64,000 bases of DNA from Streptomyces sp. P3 (GCA_016893485.2 JAFEKX020000001.1:2294001-2358000), one strand, 5' to 3'. Counted from the first letter of the stretch, positions 19,633 through 28,998 are shown. Notes: generated from the letters alone by a model not told the origin. Numbers and translations are program-made.

Positions 19633-20391
19633 ATGAGTCATCCTCTCTTCGACATCAGTGGCCGTACGGCCCTGGTCACCGGTTCCAGCCGGGGCATCGG
19701 ACTCGCCCTCGCCCAGGGCCTGTCGGAGGCCGGCTGCACGGTCGTCCTGAACGGCCGGGACGGCGAGCGCCTCACCAAGGCCGCCGCCGAACTCTCCGGT
19801 GACGTCCACACGGCCGCCTTCGACGTGACCGACGGTCCGTCGGTGGCCGCCGGGATCAGGGATGTCGAGGAGAGGGTCGGCCCGCTGGACATCCTGGTGA
19901 ACAACGCGGGCATGCAACTGCGCGCCCCGCTGCTGGAGTTCACCGACGCAGACTGGCACCGCATCATCGACACCAACCTCACCAGCGCGTTCCTGGTCGG
20001 CCGTGAGGCGGCCCGCCGCATGACGGAACGCGGGCACGGGAAGATCATCAACATCTGTTCGCTGCAGAGCGAGGTGGTCCGCCCCGGCATCGCCCCGTAC
20101 GCGGCCACCAAGGGCGCCCTGAAGATGCTCACCAAGGGCATGTGCGCGGACTGGGGCCCGAGCGGCGTGCAGGTCAACGGCCTGGGCCCCGGCTACATCG
20201 AGACCGAACTGACCCAACCCCTCGTCCAGGACGAGGAGTTCAGCGCCTGGGTGCGCAGGCGGACCCCGGCGGGCCGCTGGGGCCGTACGGAGGACCTGGT
20301 GGGCGGGGTGCTGTTCCTGGCGTCGCCCGCCGCGGACTTCGTGAGCGGACAGATCCTGTACGTCGACGGCGGCATGACGAGCGTGCTGTAG
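19633..20391 (+). CDS. idnO: SDR, gluconate 5-dehydrogenase
   Basis: Intact, 252 residues. Classical short-chain dehydrogenase: TGSSRGIG nucleotide-binding loop, NNAG, catalytic Ser in CSLQSE and YAATK (Tyr, Lys), VDGGMTSVL end. The segment MSHPLFDISGRTALVTG and the context (GntK, GntP, an idonate dehydrogenase) point to 5-keto-D-gluconate reductase (IdnO/Gno), which feeds gluconate to GntK. Family certain, substrate from context. Confidence 0.88.
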   Translation: MSHPLFDISGRTALVTGSSRGIGLALAQGLSEAGCTVVLNGRDGERLTKAAAELSGDVHTAAFDVTDGPSVAAGIRDVEERVGPLDILVNNAGMQLRAPLLEFTDADWHRIIDTNLTSAFLVGREAARRMTERGHGKIINICSLQSEVVRPGIAPYAATKGALKMLTKGMCADWGPSGVQVNGLGPGYIETELTQPLVQDEEFSAWVRRRTPAGRWGRTEDLVGGVLFLASPAADFVSGQILYVDGGMTSVL

Positions 20392-20408
20392 AGAACGGGA
20401 GTCCGGAC

Positions 20409-21433
20409 ATGCTGGGTTGTGTGATTCACGGTCAGGACGACCTGCGGGTCGAGGAGTTGAAGACCCGGGAGCCCGGCCCCGGCCAGGCCCTGCTCGCCGT
20501 CCGCTACGGCGGTGTCTGCGGCTCCGACCTCCACTACTGGCGCCACGGCGGCGTCGGCGACTTCCGCCTCAGGGAACCGATGCTGCTCGGCCACGAGGTC
20601 GTCGGCACGGTCCTGTCCTACGGCGCCGGAGCCACAGGTCCCGTACCCGGTACGGCAGTCGCGGTGCACCCGGCGACTCCGTGCGGGGTGTGCCCCGAGT
20701 GTGTGGACGGTCGGCGGAACGTCTGCCGGGACACCGCGTACCTGGGCAGCGCGGCCCGCTTCCCGCACGTCCAGGGCGGTTTCGCGGCACAAGTCACCGT
20801 CCCCGCAGAGCAGTTGAGGGCGATCCCGGCCGGCCTGGAGCTGCGCAGGGCCGCCCTCGCCGAACCGCTCTCCGTCGCCCTGCACGCCGTACGACGCGCC
20901 GGGGACGTGACCGGACGCCATGTACTGGTCACCGGCGCGGGCCCGATCGGCTGCCTGGTCGTCGCGGCGGCGAAGGCGGCCGGCGCGGCCCACGTGACCG
21001 TGACCGACCTGCTTCCGGCGGCCCTCGTGTACGCCACGGCGGCCGGTGCCGACACCGTCGTACGGGCCGATGATCCGGACGACTCCGGGTGGCCGTCCGA
21101 AGTGGACGTCGCCATCGAGGCGTCCGGGGTCGCGGCCGGGCTCGACACCTGTCTGCGGCTGGTGCGGCGGGGTGCGGTCGTCGTGCAGCTCGGGATGCTG
21201 CCGCCGGGGCAGAGCCCGTTCGCCGGGAACCTGGTCGTCAGCAGGAGATCGAACTCCGGGGCGCGTTCCGTTTCGACGAGGAGTTCGACGACGCGCTCCA
21301 ACTCCTCGCCGTGGAGCCCGCGTTCGACGCGCTGGTCAGTGCGGTGGTGCCGGTGCGGGACGCGGAGTCGGCGTTCGCGCTGGCGGCCGACCGGAGCCGG
21401 TCGTGCAAGGTGCTGCTGGACTTCGAGGGCTGA
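20409..21433 (+). CDS. idnD: Zinc-dependent L-idonate 5-dehydrogenase (one frameshift)
   Basis: About 341 residues, MDR fold. Catalytic zinc site: GVCGSDLHYWRHGG and GHEVVG. Structural zinc: four Cys in PCGVCPECVDGRRNVC. Rossmann fold GAGPIGCLV. Closest in style to IdnD/sorbitol dehydrogenases; it would oxidise L-idonate to 5-ketogluconate, completing L-idonate to 5-ketogluconate to gluconate to 6-phosphogluconate. Break at about 21240; the second part starts QEIELRGAFRFDEEF. Last gene of the operon; convergent with the cytochrome gene. Confidence 0.86.
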
Positions 21434-21467
21434 GCAGGGCGACCGGCACGCCAAACCAACAGTTCGA

Positions 21468-22104
21468 CTAGGGCTTCCAGAGCGGGTGTTCGCGTTTGGC
21501 CCACTCCCCGGCTCACCGACCCGGTGCGCAGCCCCGCCCTGGCCTCCGGGTCGCCGAGGGCCATGCCGATGTGGCCGCCGAGGACGATGCCGATGGTCAG
21601 GGCGAGCCAGTCGTGGACGAAGGTCGCGCTGGTGCGCCACATGATCGGGGTGAGGTGGGTGAACCACATCATCAGGCCCGTGCCGAGCATCACCAGGGTC
21701 GCGCCGGCGATCCAGTTGGCGTAGACCTTCTGGCCCGCGTTGAACTTGCCCGCCGGGCGCGCCGAGCGGCGTTTGTCGCGCATCAGGGCGCCGCGCAGCC
21801 AGACCCGGTCGTGCGGGCTGAAGCGGTTGAGGAAGCCGAGGTTGACGCGGAAGCCGCGCGAGACCAGGCCGATCAGGACGGGGACGGGGAGCGCGACCCC
21901 GGCCAACTCGTGGATGCGGACGACGAGTTCGCGGCGGCCGACCAGTTCGGCGAACTGCGGGATGTACAGGCAGGCCGCCGTGGCCACGCAGATGCCCATC
22001 AGCGCGGCCGTGGTCCGGTGCACCCAGCGTTCGGTGCGGCCGAAGCGGCGGACGCGGGCCGAGGGTTGCGTCTGCGAGGCGTGGGCCTCAGTTCGTAGGG
22101 GCAT
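21468..22104 (-). CDS. Membrane cytochrome b partner of a molybdoenzyme (one frameshift)
   Basis: About 213 residues with four membrane helices (TAALMGICVATAACLYI; VALPVPVLIGLVSRG; YANWIAGATLVMLGTGLMM; WLALTIGIVLGGHIGMAL). Histidines likely to hold heme b lie in WVHRT, RIHELAG, VHDWLA and GGHIGM. Belongs to the cytochrome b561/b6-like anchor family that passes electrons to or from periplasmic Mo enzymes. Its ATG lies inside the end of the upstream molybdoenzyme gene (17-base overlap), which fixes the partnership. Frame slip near 21512; the natural end is WAKREHPLWKP with TAG at 21468. Confidence 0.85.
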
Positions 22105-22836
22105 CGTCGCGTCCGTTCGACTTGCCGACCCAGGCGTCGACGTCGTAGCCCCGATCCTCCCAGTAGCCGGGCTTCACCTGTTCGGTGACCGTGATGCCGG
22201 AGAGCCACTTGGCGGACTTGTAGAAGTACATGGGGGCCACATAGAGGCGGACCGGGCCGCCGTGGTCGTGGCCCAGGGGTTTGTCCTGCATGCGCAGCGC
22301 GACCAGGATGTCGGAGCGCCGGGCCTGCTCGATGGTCAGGCTCTCCGTGTAGGCGCCGTCGAAGCAGGTGAAGCGCACCGCCCCGGCCTCGGCACGCACT
22401 CCTGTCGCGTCCAGGAGCCGGGACAGGCGCACCCCCTCGAAGGGGGTCCTGGGACCCGCCAGCCGGTGACGCACTGGACGTCCTTGACCAGCCGGGTCTG
22501 CGGCAGCGCGCGCAGGTCGGCGAGGGTGTAGGTCGCCGGCTTGTCGACCAGGCCGTCGACGGTCAGCCGGTAGGTCTCGGCGTTCTTGTTCGGCACGGAC
22601 CCGGTGACGGAGTAGTAGCGGAAGCCGCCGCCGTTCGGGAGCAGTCCGGTCAGGCCGGTGGGGTCCTCGCCTGACATCGCGCCGAGGAAACCCTCCATGC
22701 CCTTCTGGAGGGCGGGCGCGGTGATGACGCCGAGGGCGCCCAGGCCGAGGGTGCCGAGGAGGACCCGGCGACCGAACGGCCGGCCCTCCGCCTTCTCCTC
22801 CTCGGGTGGAGCAGGCTCGGGTTGTTCAGGGTTCAC
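22088..22836 (-). CDS. Molybdopterin-dependent oxidoreductase, YedY/SorA-like (one frameshift)
   Basis: About 249 residues. The N-terminal tail VNPEQPEPAPPEEEKAEG is followed by a twin-arginine-type segment GRRVLLGTLGLGALGVITAP, so it is exported or anchored outside. The sulfite-oxidase Moco fold is shown by TLADLRALPQTRLVKDVQCV (the Cys is the Mo ligand), TGW, and the RFTCFDGAYTESLTIEQARR and HDHGGPVRLYVAPMYFYKSA segments. It lacks the dimerisation domain of sulfite oxidase, which fits YedY/MsrP-like enzymes. Substrate unknown. Break near 22455. GTG start at 22836; operon with the cytochrome b gene. Confidence 0.88.
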
Positions 22837-22850
22837 GCACTCATTCGAAC

Positions 22851-22884
22851 ACCCGCGACCCCGGCGCGGCCAGAGATCGCGGGT
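22851..22884 (-). terminator. Hairpin after the APC permease
   Basis: ACCCGCGA (22851-22858) pairs with TCGCGGGT (22877-22884), 18-base GC-rich loop. It lies between the permease stop and the molybdoenzyme start on the same strand. Confidence 0.45.
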
Positions 22885-22951
22885 GCCCGTCAGACTTCCG
22901 TAACCACTTCTTACGTGCTGCTCGTGAGATCCCGGTGAAGAACGGGCTGCG

Positions 22952-24495
22952 CTACGACGTCTCCCCGCCGCCTTCTCCAGCTGGAACGCCTCGTTGCCGA
23001 GCCCGATGCGGGCGTGCGCCTCGGGGTCGCGGGCGCGCAGGAACAGGCCCTGGGCCAGGCCGACGAGCACGGCGAGCCCGACGATGCCGGGCAGGATCCA
23101 GCTCAGGGAGGAGTCGGGGCCCGCGCCGACCAGGACGTCGAAGTCCTTGACGGTGTAGACGGCGATGACCACGAGCGCGATGCCCGCGAGCGCGGAGGTG
23201 ACCAGCCGCCAGGCCTGCGCGCGGGCGGAGCCGCGGCGGGCGAAGAACACGATCACCGAGACGGAGGCGGCGGCCATCAGCAGGATCACGCCGAGGGCCC
23301 CGATGTTGCCGAACCAGGTGAACAGGTGCAGGACCGGTTCGGTGGGGTCGCCGGTGGGCTTGTCGTCGACGAGCGCGAAGGCGACCACGATGACGGCGGA
23401 CACGGCGGTCTGGAGCAGCGAGCCGGTGCCGGGCGCGCCGCTGGAGCCCGTCGTACGGCCGAACGCGGACGGCAGGAGACCCTCGCGGCCCATGGCGAAG
23501 GCGTAGCGGGCGACGACGTTGTGGAAGCTGAGCATCGCCGCGAACATGCCGGTGACGAACAGGACGTGCAGCACGTCGGTGAAGGTGCCGCCGAGCCGGA
23601 CTGGGTGAGGTAGAAGAGCAGGCCCGCGCTCTGCTTCTGGGAGACGCCGACGATCTGCGAGGGTCCGGCGGCGACGGTGAGCGCCCAGCAGCTGAGCGCG
23701 AAGAAGACGGCGACGCCGCCGACGGCCAGGAACATCACGCGCGGCACCAGGATGTGCGGGCGGCTGGTCTCCTCGGCGTAGACCGGGGCCTGTTCGAAGC
23801 CGAGGAAGGCGGCGATGCAGAAGCACAGGGCGGTGCCGACGCCTGCGCCGCTGAGGGTGTCCGGGTTGAAGGCGTGCAGGGACAGGCCCTGCTTGGCCGG
23901 GTCGGCGACGGCGGCGATGTCGAAGATGACGACGAGCGCGACCTCGATAACCAGCAGGACGCCGAGCACGCGCGCGTTGACGTCGATCTTCAGCCAGCCG
24001 AGCGCGCCGACGACGAGGACGGCCGCCAACGCCGGTATCCACCAGGCGACTTGGAGATCGGCGTAGGTGGAGAACAGGCCGGAGACCTCGAAGCCGAAGA
24101 TGCCGTAGATGCCGACCTGGAGGGCGTTGTACGCGACGAGCGCCAGGAGGGCCGCGCTCGCGCCGGCCGTGCCGCCGAGGCCGCGGGAGATGTACGCGTA
24201 GAAGGCGCCCGCGTTGTGGACGTGCCGGCTCATCTCCGCGTAGCCGACGCTGAAGAGGACCAGGACGACACCGAGGAGGACGAAGAGCAGGGGCTGCCCT
24301 TCGATCCCCATCACCGCGAATGTAGTGGGCATGACACCTGCGACCACCATGAGGGGGCGGTCGCCGCGAGCACGGAGAGCAGCAGACCCCGGTGCCGAGA
24401 CGGTCGGCGCGCAGGGCGCGTTCCTGTCCCCTGAACGTGCTGATGCCGCCGCCGTCCGCGGTGGCGCTGCTCGTACTGGAACTGCCCGTCGTCAT
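22952..24495 (-). CDS. APC-family amino acid permease (about three frameshifts)
   Basis: About 515 residues, 12 membrane helices. Starts MTTGSSSTSSATADGGGIST. Family features: TTFAVMGIEGQPLLF, helix 1-2 GYAEMSRHVHNAGAFYAYIS with the conserved G-A-F-Y, FLGFEQAPVYAEE (helix 6 motif) and RYAFAMGREGLLP. Members are proton-coupled amino acid or amine importers; the substrate cannot be read. Breaks at about 24370, 23600 and 22965; the last gives the likely end EKAAGETS with TAG at 22952 if one G is added to a GGGG run. Stands alone with a repeat-rich leader upstream. Confidence 0.88.
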
Positions 24496-24595
24496 GGCGG
24501 GAACGTCCTTTCGGGTCGCTACGGGGAGGGCGTTACGAGGGCGTTGCTACGAGGTCGTTCCGTCGCTACGGGTGCGTTTCGTCGACACGATGACG
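24496..24595 (-). repeat. Short direct repeats upstream of the permease
   Basis: GTCGCTACGGG occurs at 24516-24526 and 24563-24573, with related GCGTTACGAGG and GTTGCTACGAGG between. The spacing of about 47 bases and the place just upstream of the leftward permease gene suggest regulator binding sites or a small duplication. Confidence 0.5.
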
Positions 24596-25573
24596 TCACG
24601 TCGCACCGAGCGCCTGGTCGCGTGCGGTACGGAAGGCGGTGAGGGGGTCGCGGTCCGGGTAGGACCACGGCGCCGGGGTGGGGTGTTCTCCGATGCGGTG
24701 GAACAGGGCGGCCGCCTCGGCGCCCCGGCCCTCGCAGCACTTGGCGTGGGCGAGGTAGTTGAGGTCGACCAGGCGGCGCGGATGGCCTTCCTGCTCCCAC
24801 TCCAGCCACCAGTCGAAGGCGGCCTTCATGACCTGCCGGGCCCGGCGTCCGGCCCAGTGCCCGGAGGCGGTCGGGTCGGCGGGTTCCAGGCCGGCGGCGG
24901 CCAGGACGCGGTAGCGCTCGGCGTGCGCGACGACCGGGAGGATCGCGAGCGGGGAGTCGGCGGGGGCCTGTTCGGCGGCCCAGTAGGCGAAGTCGTAGAC
25001 CTCGTGCAGCGGGTCGAGGCCCGCGGTGGCCCGGCGCTCGGCGAGCCGGGCGACCATCAGATGGTGGGCGTGGTGGTGGTCGGCGTGCCGGTGGCGGACC
25101 TCGTCGAAGAGCCGGACCACGCCTTCGTCGGTGCCGAGGGTGTGCTCCAGCAGGAGCAGTCCGAGCCACGGCGTCGGATCGTCGGGCAGCCTGGCCGACG
25201 CTGTACGGCAGGCGTCGCGAGCACGCGCGGGCTTCTCCTTGCCCGCCAGCGTGCGCTGGACGAGGGCCAGGGCGAGCAGCACGGCGGCGTCGCCGGACTC
25301 GGGTTCGGCGAGCAGCCAGTCGCGGGCCCAGGCGGCGGTGTAGGACTCCTGGGCGAGGACGGTGACGCGGTGGGCGCGGGCGTCCCAGTCGTCGCCCGTC
25401 TGGGCGAGGAGTCCGCGCGCCGCCTGCCAGCGGCCCTGGGCCAACGCGGCTCGCGCGGCGACGAGTCGACCGTCGTCGAGCGCGGCGTCGAAGGCCTGGG
25501 ACGCGCGCTTGTGACGGCGTCCGAGGGGTGGTGGGGGTGGTGGGGACACCCGGGTATTCCTCACGATCCTCAC
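24596..25573 (-). CDS. TPR-like conserved hypothetical protein
   Basis: Intact, about 325 residues from the GTG at 25573; an earlier in-frame GTG at 25636 is possible and no ribosome site decides. After a proline run (SPPPPPPLGRRHKR) the protein is all-helical with Ala/Leu/Arg-rich repeats of TPR type: AARAALAQGRWQAARGLLAQ, TAAWARDWLLAEPESGDAAV, ARARDACRTASARLPDDPTP. A His cluster (RHRHADHHHAHHL) lies in the middle, then DFAYWAAEQAPADSPLAILP. Soluble, with no signal peptide. I know it only as a conserved Streptomyces hypothetical protein; a scaffold role is a guess. Confidence 0.75.
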   Translation of the reverse strand: MRIVRNTRVSPPPPPPLGRRHKRASQAFDAALDDGRLVAARAALAQGRWQAARGLLAQTGDDWDARAHRVTVLAQESYTAAWARDWLLAEPESGDAAVLLALALVQRTLAGKEKPARARDACRTASARLPDDPTPWLGLLLLEHTLGTDEGVVRLFDEVRHRHADHHHAHHLMVARLAERRATAGLDPLHEVYDFAYWAAEQAPADSPLAILPVVAHAERYRVLAAAGLEPADPTASGHWAGRRARQVMKAAFDWWLEWEQEGHPRRLVDLNYLAHAKCCEGRGAEAAALFHRIGEHPTPAPWSYPDRDPLTAFRTARDQALGAT

Positions 25574-25636
25574 GCGACGCTGCGGGACGTCGGCCTGCCA
25601 TCGGCCGATCACGCACAGCAAACCCTCAGCCAACAC

Positions 25637-25959
25637 TTCGCGTCAAGTGGCGCACGCCTGGTACAGCCGTCAACTACCGTGACGGGAGCGGTACTTGTGG
25701 CTGAATCCGCTGCCCCGGACGGTACGCTCCGCACCGTTCGCGAGGAACCGGTGTGGCGTACGCCATGGCGCTCGCGCTCCCGGCGACGGACCATGGGAGC
25801 ACGGTCCCGCCGCCGCCTCCGATCGTGCCCGAGGTCGTCAGAGCATCGTGACCGGGTCGACTGTCCGCTTCCGGTACTCCCAGGGGCATGCCGGGCCCTG
25901 GGGCGCTACAGTCGCCGCAACGCACCCCGTAGCCCGGCCCAACGATCGAGGTACGCAGC
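25637..25959. other. Gap before the DMT-type transporter
   Basis: About 320 bases. A forward frame opening at a GTG near 25687 (VAESAAPDGTLRTVREEPVW) looks faintly coding but runs into Arg/Ser-rich sequence after ~30 codons and has no recognised relative; it could be a small gene broken by a frame error. Nothing else is seen. Confidence 0.35.
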
Positions 25960-26852
25960 GTGTCGGTTCTGGTTCTGATGCTCGCCGTGAGTGCGGCCTG
26001 TTGCCTCGGCTTCGGGTTCGTGCTCCAGCAGAACGTGGCCCAGCAGGCACCCTTGAGCGACTTCCTCTCCCCGCGGCTGCTGCTCGACCTGATGCGGGTG
26101 CCGCGCTGGCTCGGCGGCATCGGCCTGATGGTCGCGGGCATGGTGCTCGGCGCGATAGCGCTCGGCAAGGGCGAGGTCTCCCTCGTCGAACCGCTCCTCG
26201 CCACGAACCTCCTCTTCGCACTCGCCCTCTCCCGCAAGCAGACCCGGCAGCCCCTGGGCCGCCAGGGCTGGGCGGGCCTCGCGCTCCTCGCGGGCGGCGT
26301 GACGACGTTCATCGTCGCGGGCGAACCGCGCAGCGGCACCGCGGTCACCGACCCGTTCCGCCACTGGCTGATCATCGGCGTCATGGTGGGCCTGGCCCTC
26401 CTCCTCACGACCTACGCCAAACGCTCCCGCCTCAGCTCGGGCCCGGTCCTCCTGGCCCTCGCGGCCGGCCTCCTCTACGGCGTCCAGGACGCGCTCACCC
26501 GCGTCAGCGGCCAGCGCTTCACCGCGGGCGGCTTCACCGAACTCCTCACGGGCTGGCAGCCGTACGGCGTGCTCGCCCTGGGGGTGACGGGCCTGGTCCT
26601 CGTACAGAGCGCGTTCGAGACGGCCCCCTGCGCATGTCCCTGCCGGCCCTCACCGCGGCCCAGCCACTCGCCGGGATCATCTGCGGCGTCGGCTTCCTGG
26701 GCGACCGCCTGCGCACCGACACCGGCGCCCTGGCCTGGGAGGCGGTGGGCCTGGCCGGAATCGTCGTAGGCATCCTGCTCCTCGGCATGCACCCCGCGAT
26801 GCCACGAGGCACGACAAGGCCGAAGCCGGCACCGGCACTGCAGCCGCACTGA
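25960..26852 (+). CDS. DMT-superfamily transporter (one frameshift)
   Basis: About 297 residues with 9-10 membrane helices, GTG start (VSVLVLMLAVSAACCLGFGF). Helical pairs such as GGIGLMVAGMVLGAIALGKG, LVEPLLATNLLFALALS, LLLTTYAKRSRL and LAGIICGVGFLGDRL fit the DMT/EamA-like family typical of actinobacteria. Substrate unknown. Break at about 26625; the second part begins LRMSLPALTAAQPLAG. Twenty-five to forty bases separate it from the Nudix gene, so they may share a transcript. Confidence 0.8.
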
Positions 26853-26896
26853 CCACCGGAGCGAATCATCCGCTCACCCCTGTTTGGATGGGGGTC

Positions 26897-27418
26897 ATGA
26901 GCGCAGCTGACGAAATCCTCGACATCGTCGACGAACAGGACCAGATCATCGGCCAGTCGCCCCGCGGCGAGGCCTACGCGCAGGGCCTCCGCCACCGCGC
27001 CACCTTCATCCAGGCCCGCGACGCACAGGGCCGCGTCTTCGTACACCGCCGCACCCCCACCAAGCTCGTCTTCCCCTCCCTCTACGACATGTTCGTCGGC
27101 GGAGTGGTCGGCGCGGGCGAGTCCTACGACGACGCGGCGCTCCGCGAGGCCGAGGAGGAACTGGGCGTCTCCGGCCTGCCCCGCCCCACGTTCCTCTTCA
27201 AGTTCCTGTACGACGACGGCGCCGGGCGGACGTGGTGGTCGGCGGTGTACGAGGTGCGCTGCGAACTCCCGGTCAGCCCGCAGGTCGAGGAGGTCGCCTG
27301 GCACGACTTCCTGACCGACGACGAGATCGAACGCCGGCTGGACGAGTGGGAATGGGTGCCGGACGGCCTGGCGGCCTACGCGAGACTGACGGCGTACCGG
27401 GAAGAAACGGCCGGATAG
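26897..27418 (+). CDS. Nudix hydrolase
   Basis: Intact, 173 residues from the ATG at 26897 (GGGGGTC upstream); an ATG three codons earlier lacks a ribosome site. The Nudix box GX5EX7REUXEEXGU is exact: GGVVGAGESYDDAALREAEE then ELG. Start DEILDIVDEQDQIIGQSPRG and HRATFIQARDAQGRVFVHRR resemble the YfcD/IDI-like Nudix group acting on diphosphate-linked small molecules. Soluble housecleaning enzyme; substrate unknown. Confidence 0.93.
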   Translation: MSAADEILDIVDEQDQIIGQSPRGEAYAQGLRHRATFIQARDAQGRVFVHRRTPTKLVFPSLYDMFVGGVVGAGESYDDAALREAEEELGVSGLPRPTFLFKFLYDDGAGRTWWSAVYEVRCELPVSPQVEEVAWHDFLTDDEIERRLDEWEWVPDGLAAYARLTAYREETAG

Positions 27419-27428
27419 GGTCCTGCCC

Positions 27429-27820
27429 GTGATCGAATTCGTACGGAACGCCCGGCTGTGGTTCGCGCCCCAGGAGATCAGCGAGGAGGGCGGCACCCCG
27501 ACTACCGGTTCTCGCTGGCCAACGAGCGCACCTTCCTGGCCTGGCTGCGGACCGCGCTCGCGTTGATCGGCGGGGGCTTCGCGGTGGACCAGTTCCTGCC
27601 CCACCTGCGCTGGGCCTGGCGGGCAGGTCTGGCCCTGGCCCTGCTCGCGGCCGGCGTTCTCTGCGCACTGCGCGCGGTCAATCACTGGGTGCGGTGCGAG
27701 CGGGCGATGCGCCGGGGCGAGGACCTGCCGGTCTCCCGCTTCCCGGCACTGCTGAGCGTCGCGGTGGCGATCGTGGCCCTGGCGATGGTCGTGGTCGTCC
27801 TGGCCGGCTGGGCCGGATGA
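27429..27820 (+). CDS. DUF202 / YidH-like membrane protein (one frameshift)
   Basis: About 131 residues. GTG at 27429, VIEFVRNARLWFAPQEISEE, then after one slip near 27497 the DUF202 signature YRFSLANERTFLAWLRTALA, followed by three membrane helices (LALIGGGFAVDQFL; AGLALALLAAGVLCALRA; LLSVAVAIVALAMVVVVLAG). Function of DUF202 is unknown. Starts 10 bases after the Nudix stop and its own stop overlaps the ATG of a second DUF202 gene (ATGA). Confidence 0.88.
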
Positions 27821-28140
27821 CCCGCCCCCGACCCCGGACCGCGACCCCGGCCTCCAGCCCGAACGCACCCGCCTGGCCTGGCGCCGCACCACCCTCTCCA
27901 GCACGGTCGCAGCAGTCCTGGCCATGAGGGCCGCCCTCCACAACGGCGCGCGCACCCCTCCGGCATCATCGTCTGCGCCCTCTGCTGCACCCTCTGGCTG
28001 ACCTTCCTGACAGTGGCCCACCACAGAATCCGCACCCTCACAACACCCGGAGTCCCCCACCACTGCCCCCAAGACAGGCGGTGGCAGCGGCCCTGTGCGC
28101 GGTGGCGATGGCGCTCTGCGCGGCGGCGCTCGTGTACTGA
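27817..28140 (+). CDS. Second DUF202-type membrane protein (several frameshifts)
   Basis: About 108 residues. Translational coupling to the first DUF202 gene by ATGA. After an early slip (~27830) the frame reads LQPERTRLAWRRTTLSSTVA, the short-form DUF202 start, then AVLAMRAALHNGA. Another frame carries LWLTFLTVAHHRIRTL and the last carries PRQAVAAALCAVAMALCAAA ending LVY at 28140. Each piece is a membrane helix in the order expected for the family, so I join them despite at least two more slips. Paired DUF202 genes of long and short type are common in Streptomyces. Confidence 0.72.
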
Positions 28141-28518
28141 GACCGGCAGCCGCCGACGAAACGGGAGCGGGTCGTGGCGGGTACGGCGAAGCCCGCCGCG
28201 CACCCGGCACCAACCCCGCTGACCCATGTCACGAAGGGCGGGGCCCCGCCAGCGGCGGCCAAGCCGTACCGCCACGACCCCGACCCCACAACGCACCAGC
28301 ACGCCCACCCAAACCCCCAGGGGCGCGGGGAACTGCGCGACCAGCCCCCACCGACCCGCACCCCACAACGAACCCACACACCCCCGCACCCCTTAACCCC
28401 CGCACCCCCAACCCCTGCACCCCCAACCCCCGCGCCACGCACCCCATATCACCCCATTCGCCCGACCCCCATGGCACCCTGTCGGACGTCACCGCCCCCA
28501 CTCCCGAAGGTGAGCCCC
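28141..28518. repeat. Gap with a dispersed Streptomyces repeat and a C-rich A/C tract
   Basis: No gene. At 28320-28370 the stretch GGGGCGCGGGGAACTGCGCG then ACCAGCCCCCACCGACCCGC is a copy of a repeat found widely between Streptomyces genes; further copies lie near 37870, 44290, 52860 and 52955. From 28370 to 28440 follow imperfect CCCCCAACCCC/GCACCCC units, a strongly C-biased tract. Confidence 0.7.
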
Positions 28519-28815
28519 ATGACCACCCTCCACCTGGAGCACGACGCCCACACCCACGCCCACGGCCCGGCCTGCGGCCACCCCGCCGTCCCCCACGGCG
28601 ACCACGTCGACTACGCCCACGACGGCCACCTGCACCGCGAACACGACAGCCACTGGGACGAATGCGAGCCCGGTGCCCACGTCGCCCACCAGGAACACAC
28701 CCACCAGCACGGCCAGGACTGCGGACACGAGAGCGTGCTGCACGGCGACCACGTCGACTACGTCCACGACGGGCACCGCCACGCCCAGCACGACGGCCAC
28801 TGGGACGACCACTGA
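28519..28815 (+). CDS. Histidine-rich two-repeat metal-binding protein
   Basis: Intact, 98 residues with about 29 His and many Asp/Glu. Two copies of a ~44-residue unit: HGPACGHPAVPHGDHVDYAH then DGHLHREHDSHWDE, and HGQDCGHESVLHGDHVDYVH then DGHRHAQHDGHWDD. Each has one HGxxCGH and one HGDHVDYxHDGHxHxxH motif, clearly a metal (zinc, nickel or copper) chelating design. No signal peptide, so it is a cytosolic buffer or chaperone; the metal is unknown. Similar His-rich tails occur on bacterial metal-resistance proteins. It stands alone between two hairpin/repeat regions with a usable ribosome site (GAAGGTGAG). Confidence 0.85.
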   Translation: MTTLHLEHDAHTHAHGPACGHPAVPHGDHVDYAHDGHLHREHDSHWDECEPGAHVAHQEHTHQHGQDCGHESVLHGDHVDYVHDGHRHAQHDGHWDDH

Positions 28816-28862
28816 GCCACCCCGGCCCGAAACGGCCTGGAACCGCCCGGATCCACTGACGC

Positions 28863-28894
28863 ACAGCTCCCCGTCGCCCAACGCGGGGAGCTGT
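28863..28894 (+). terminator. Terminator after the His-rich protein
   Basis: ACAGCTCCCCG (28863-28873) pairs perfectly with CGGGGAGCTGT (28884-28894), 10-base loop, followed by CGGCTT. Confidence 0.85.
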
Positions 28895-28939
28895 CGGCTT
28901 ATCGTGGCCCCGGTCACGTTTCGTTCCCACACTGGACGA

Positions 28940-28959
28940 CATACCGACCGGTCGGCATG
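28940..28959. promoter_or_regulatory. TetR-type operator before the kinase/dehydrogenase operon
   Basis: CATACCGACCGGTCGGCATG is a 20-base palindrome with a single mismatched pair. It lies 40 bases before the kinase start codon. The half-site CATACCGACC recurs upstream of the SDR/ligase/TetR operon (37829-37848), so the TetR at 34754 probably binds both. Confidence 0.75.
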
Positions 28960-28998
28960 ATGGGTGCAGACCTGCCCCTCCGTTCGTAGGAGTGATGT

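Noticed and set aside
25687..25860. Possible small gene before the DMT transporter
   Set aside because: Only ~30 plausible codons, no ribosome site or family match.
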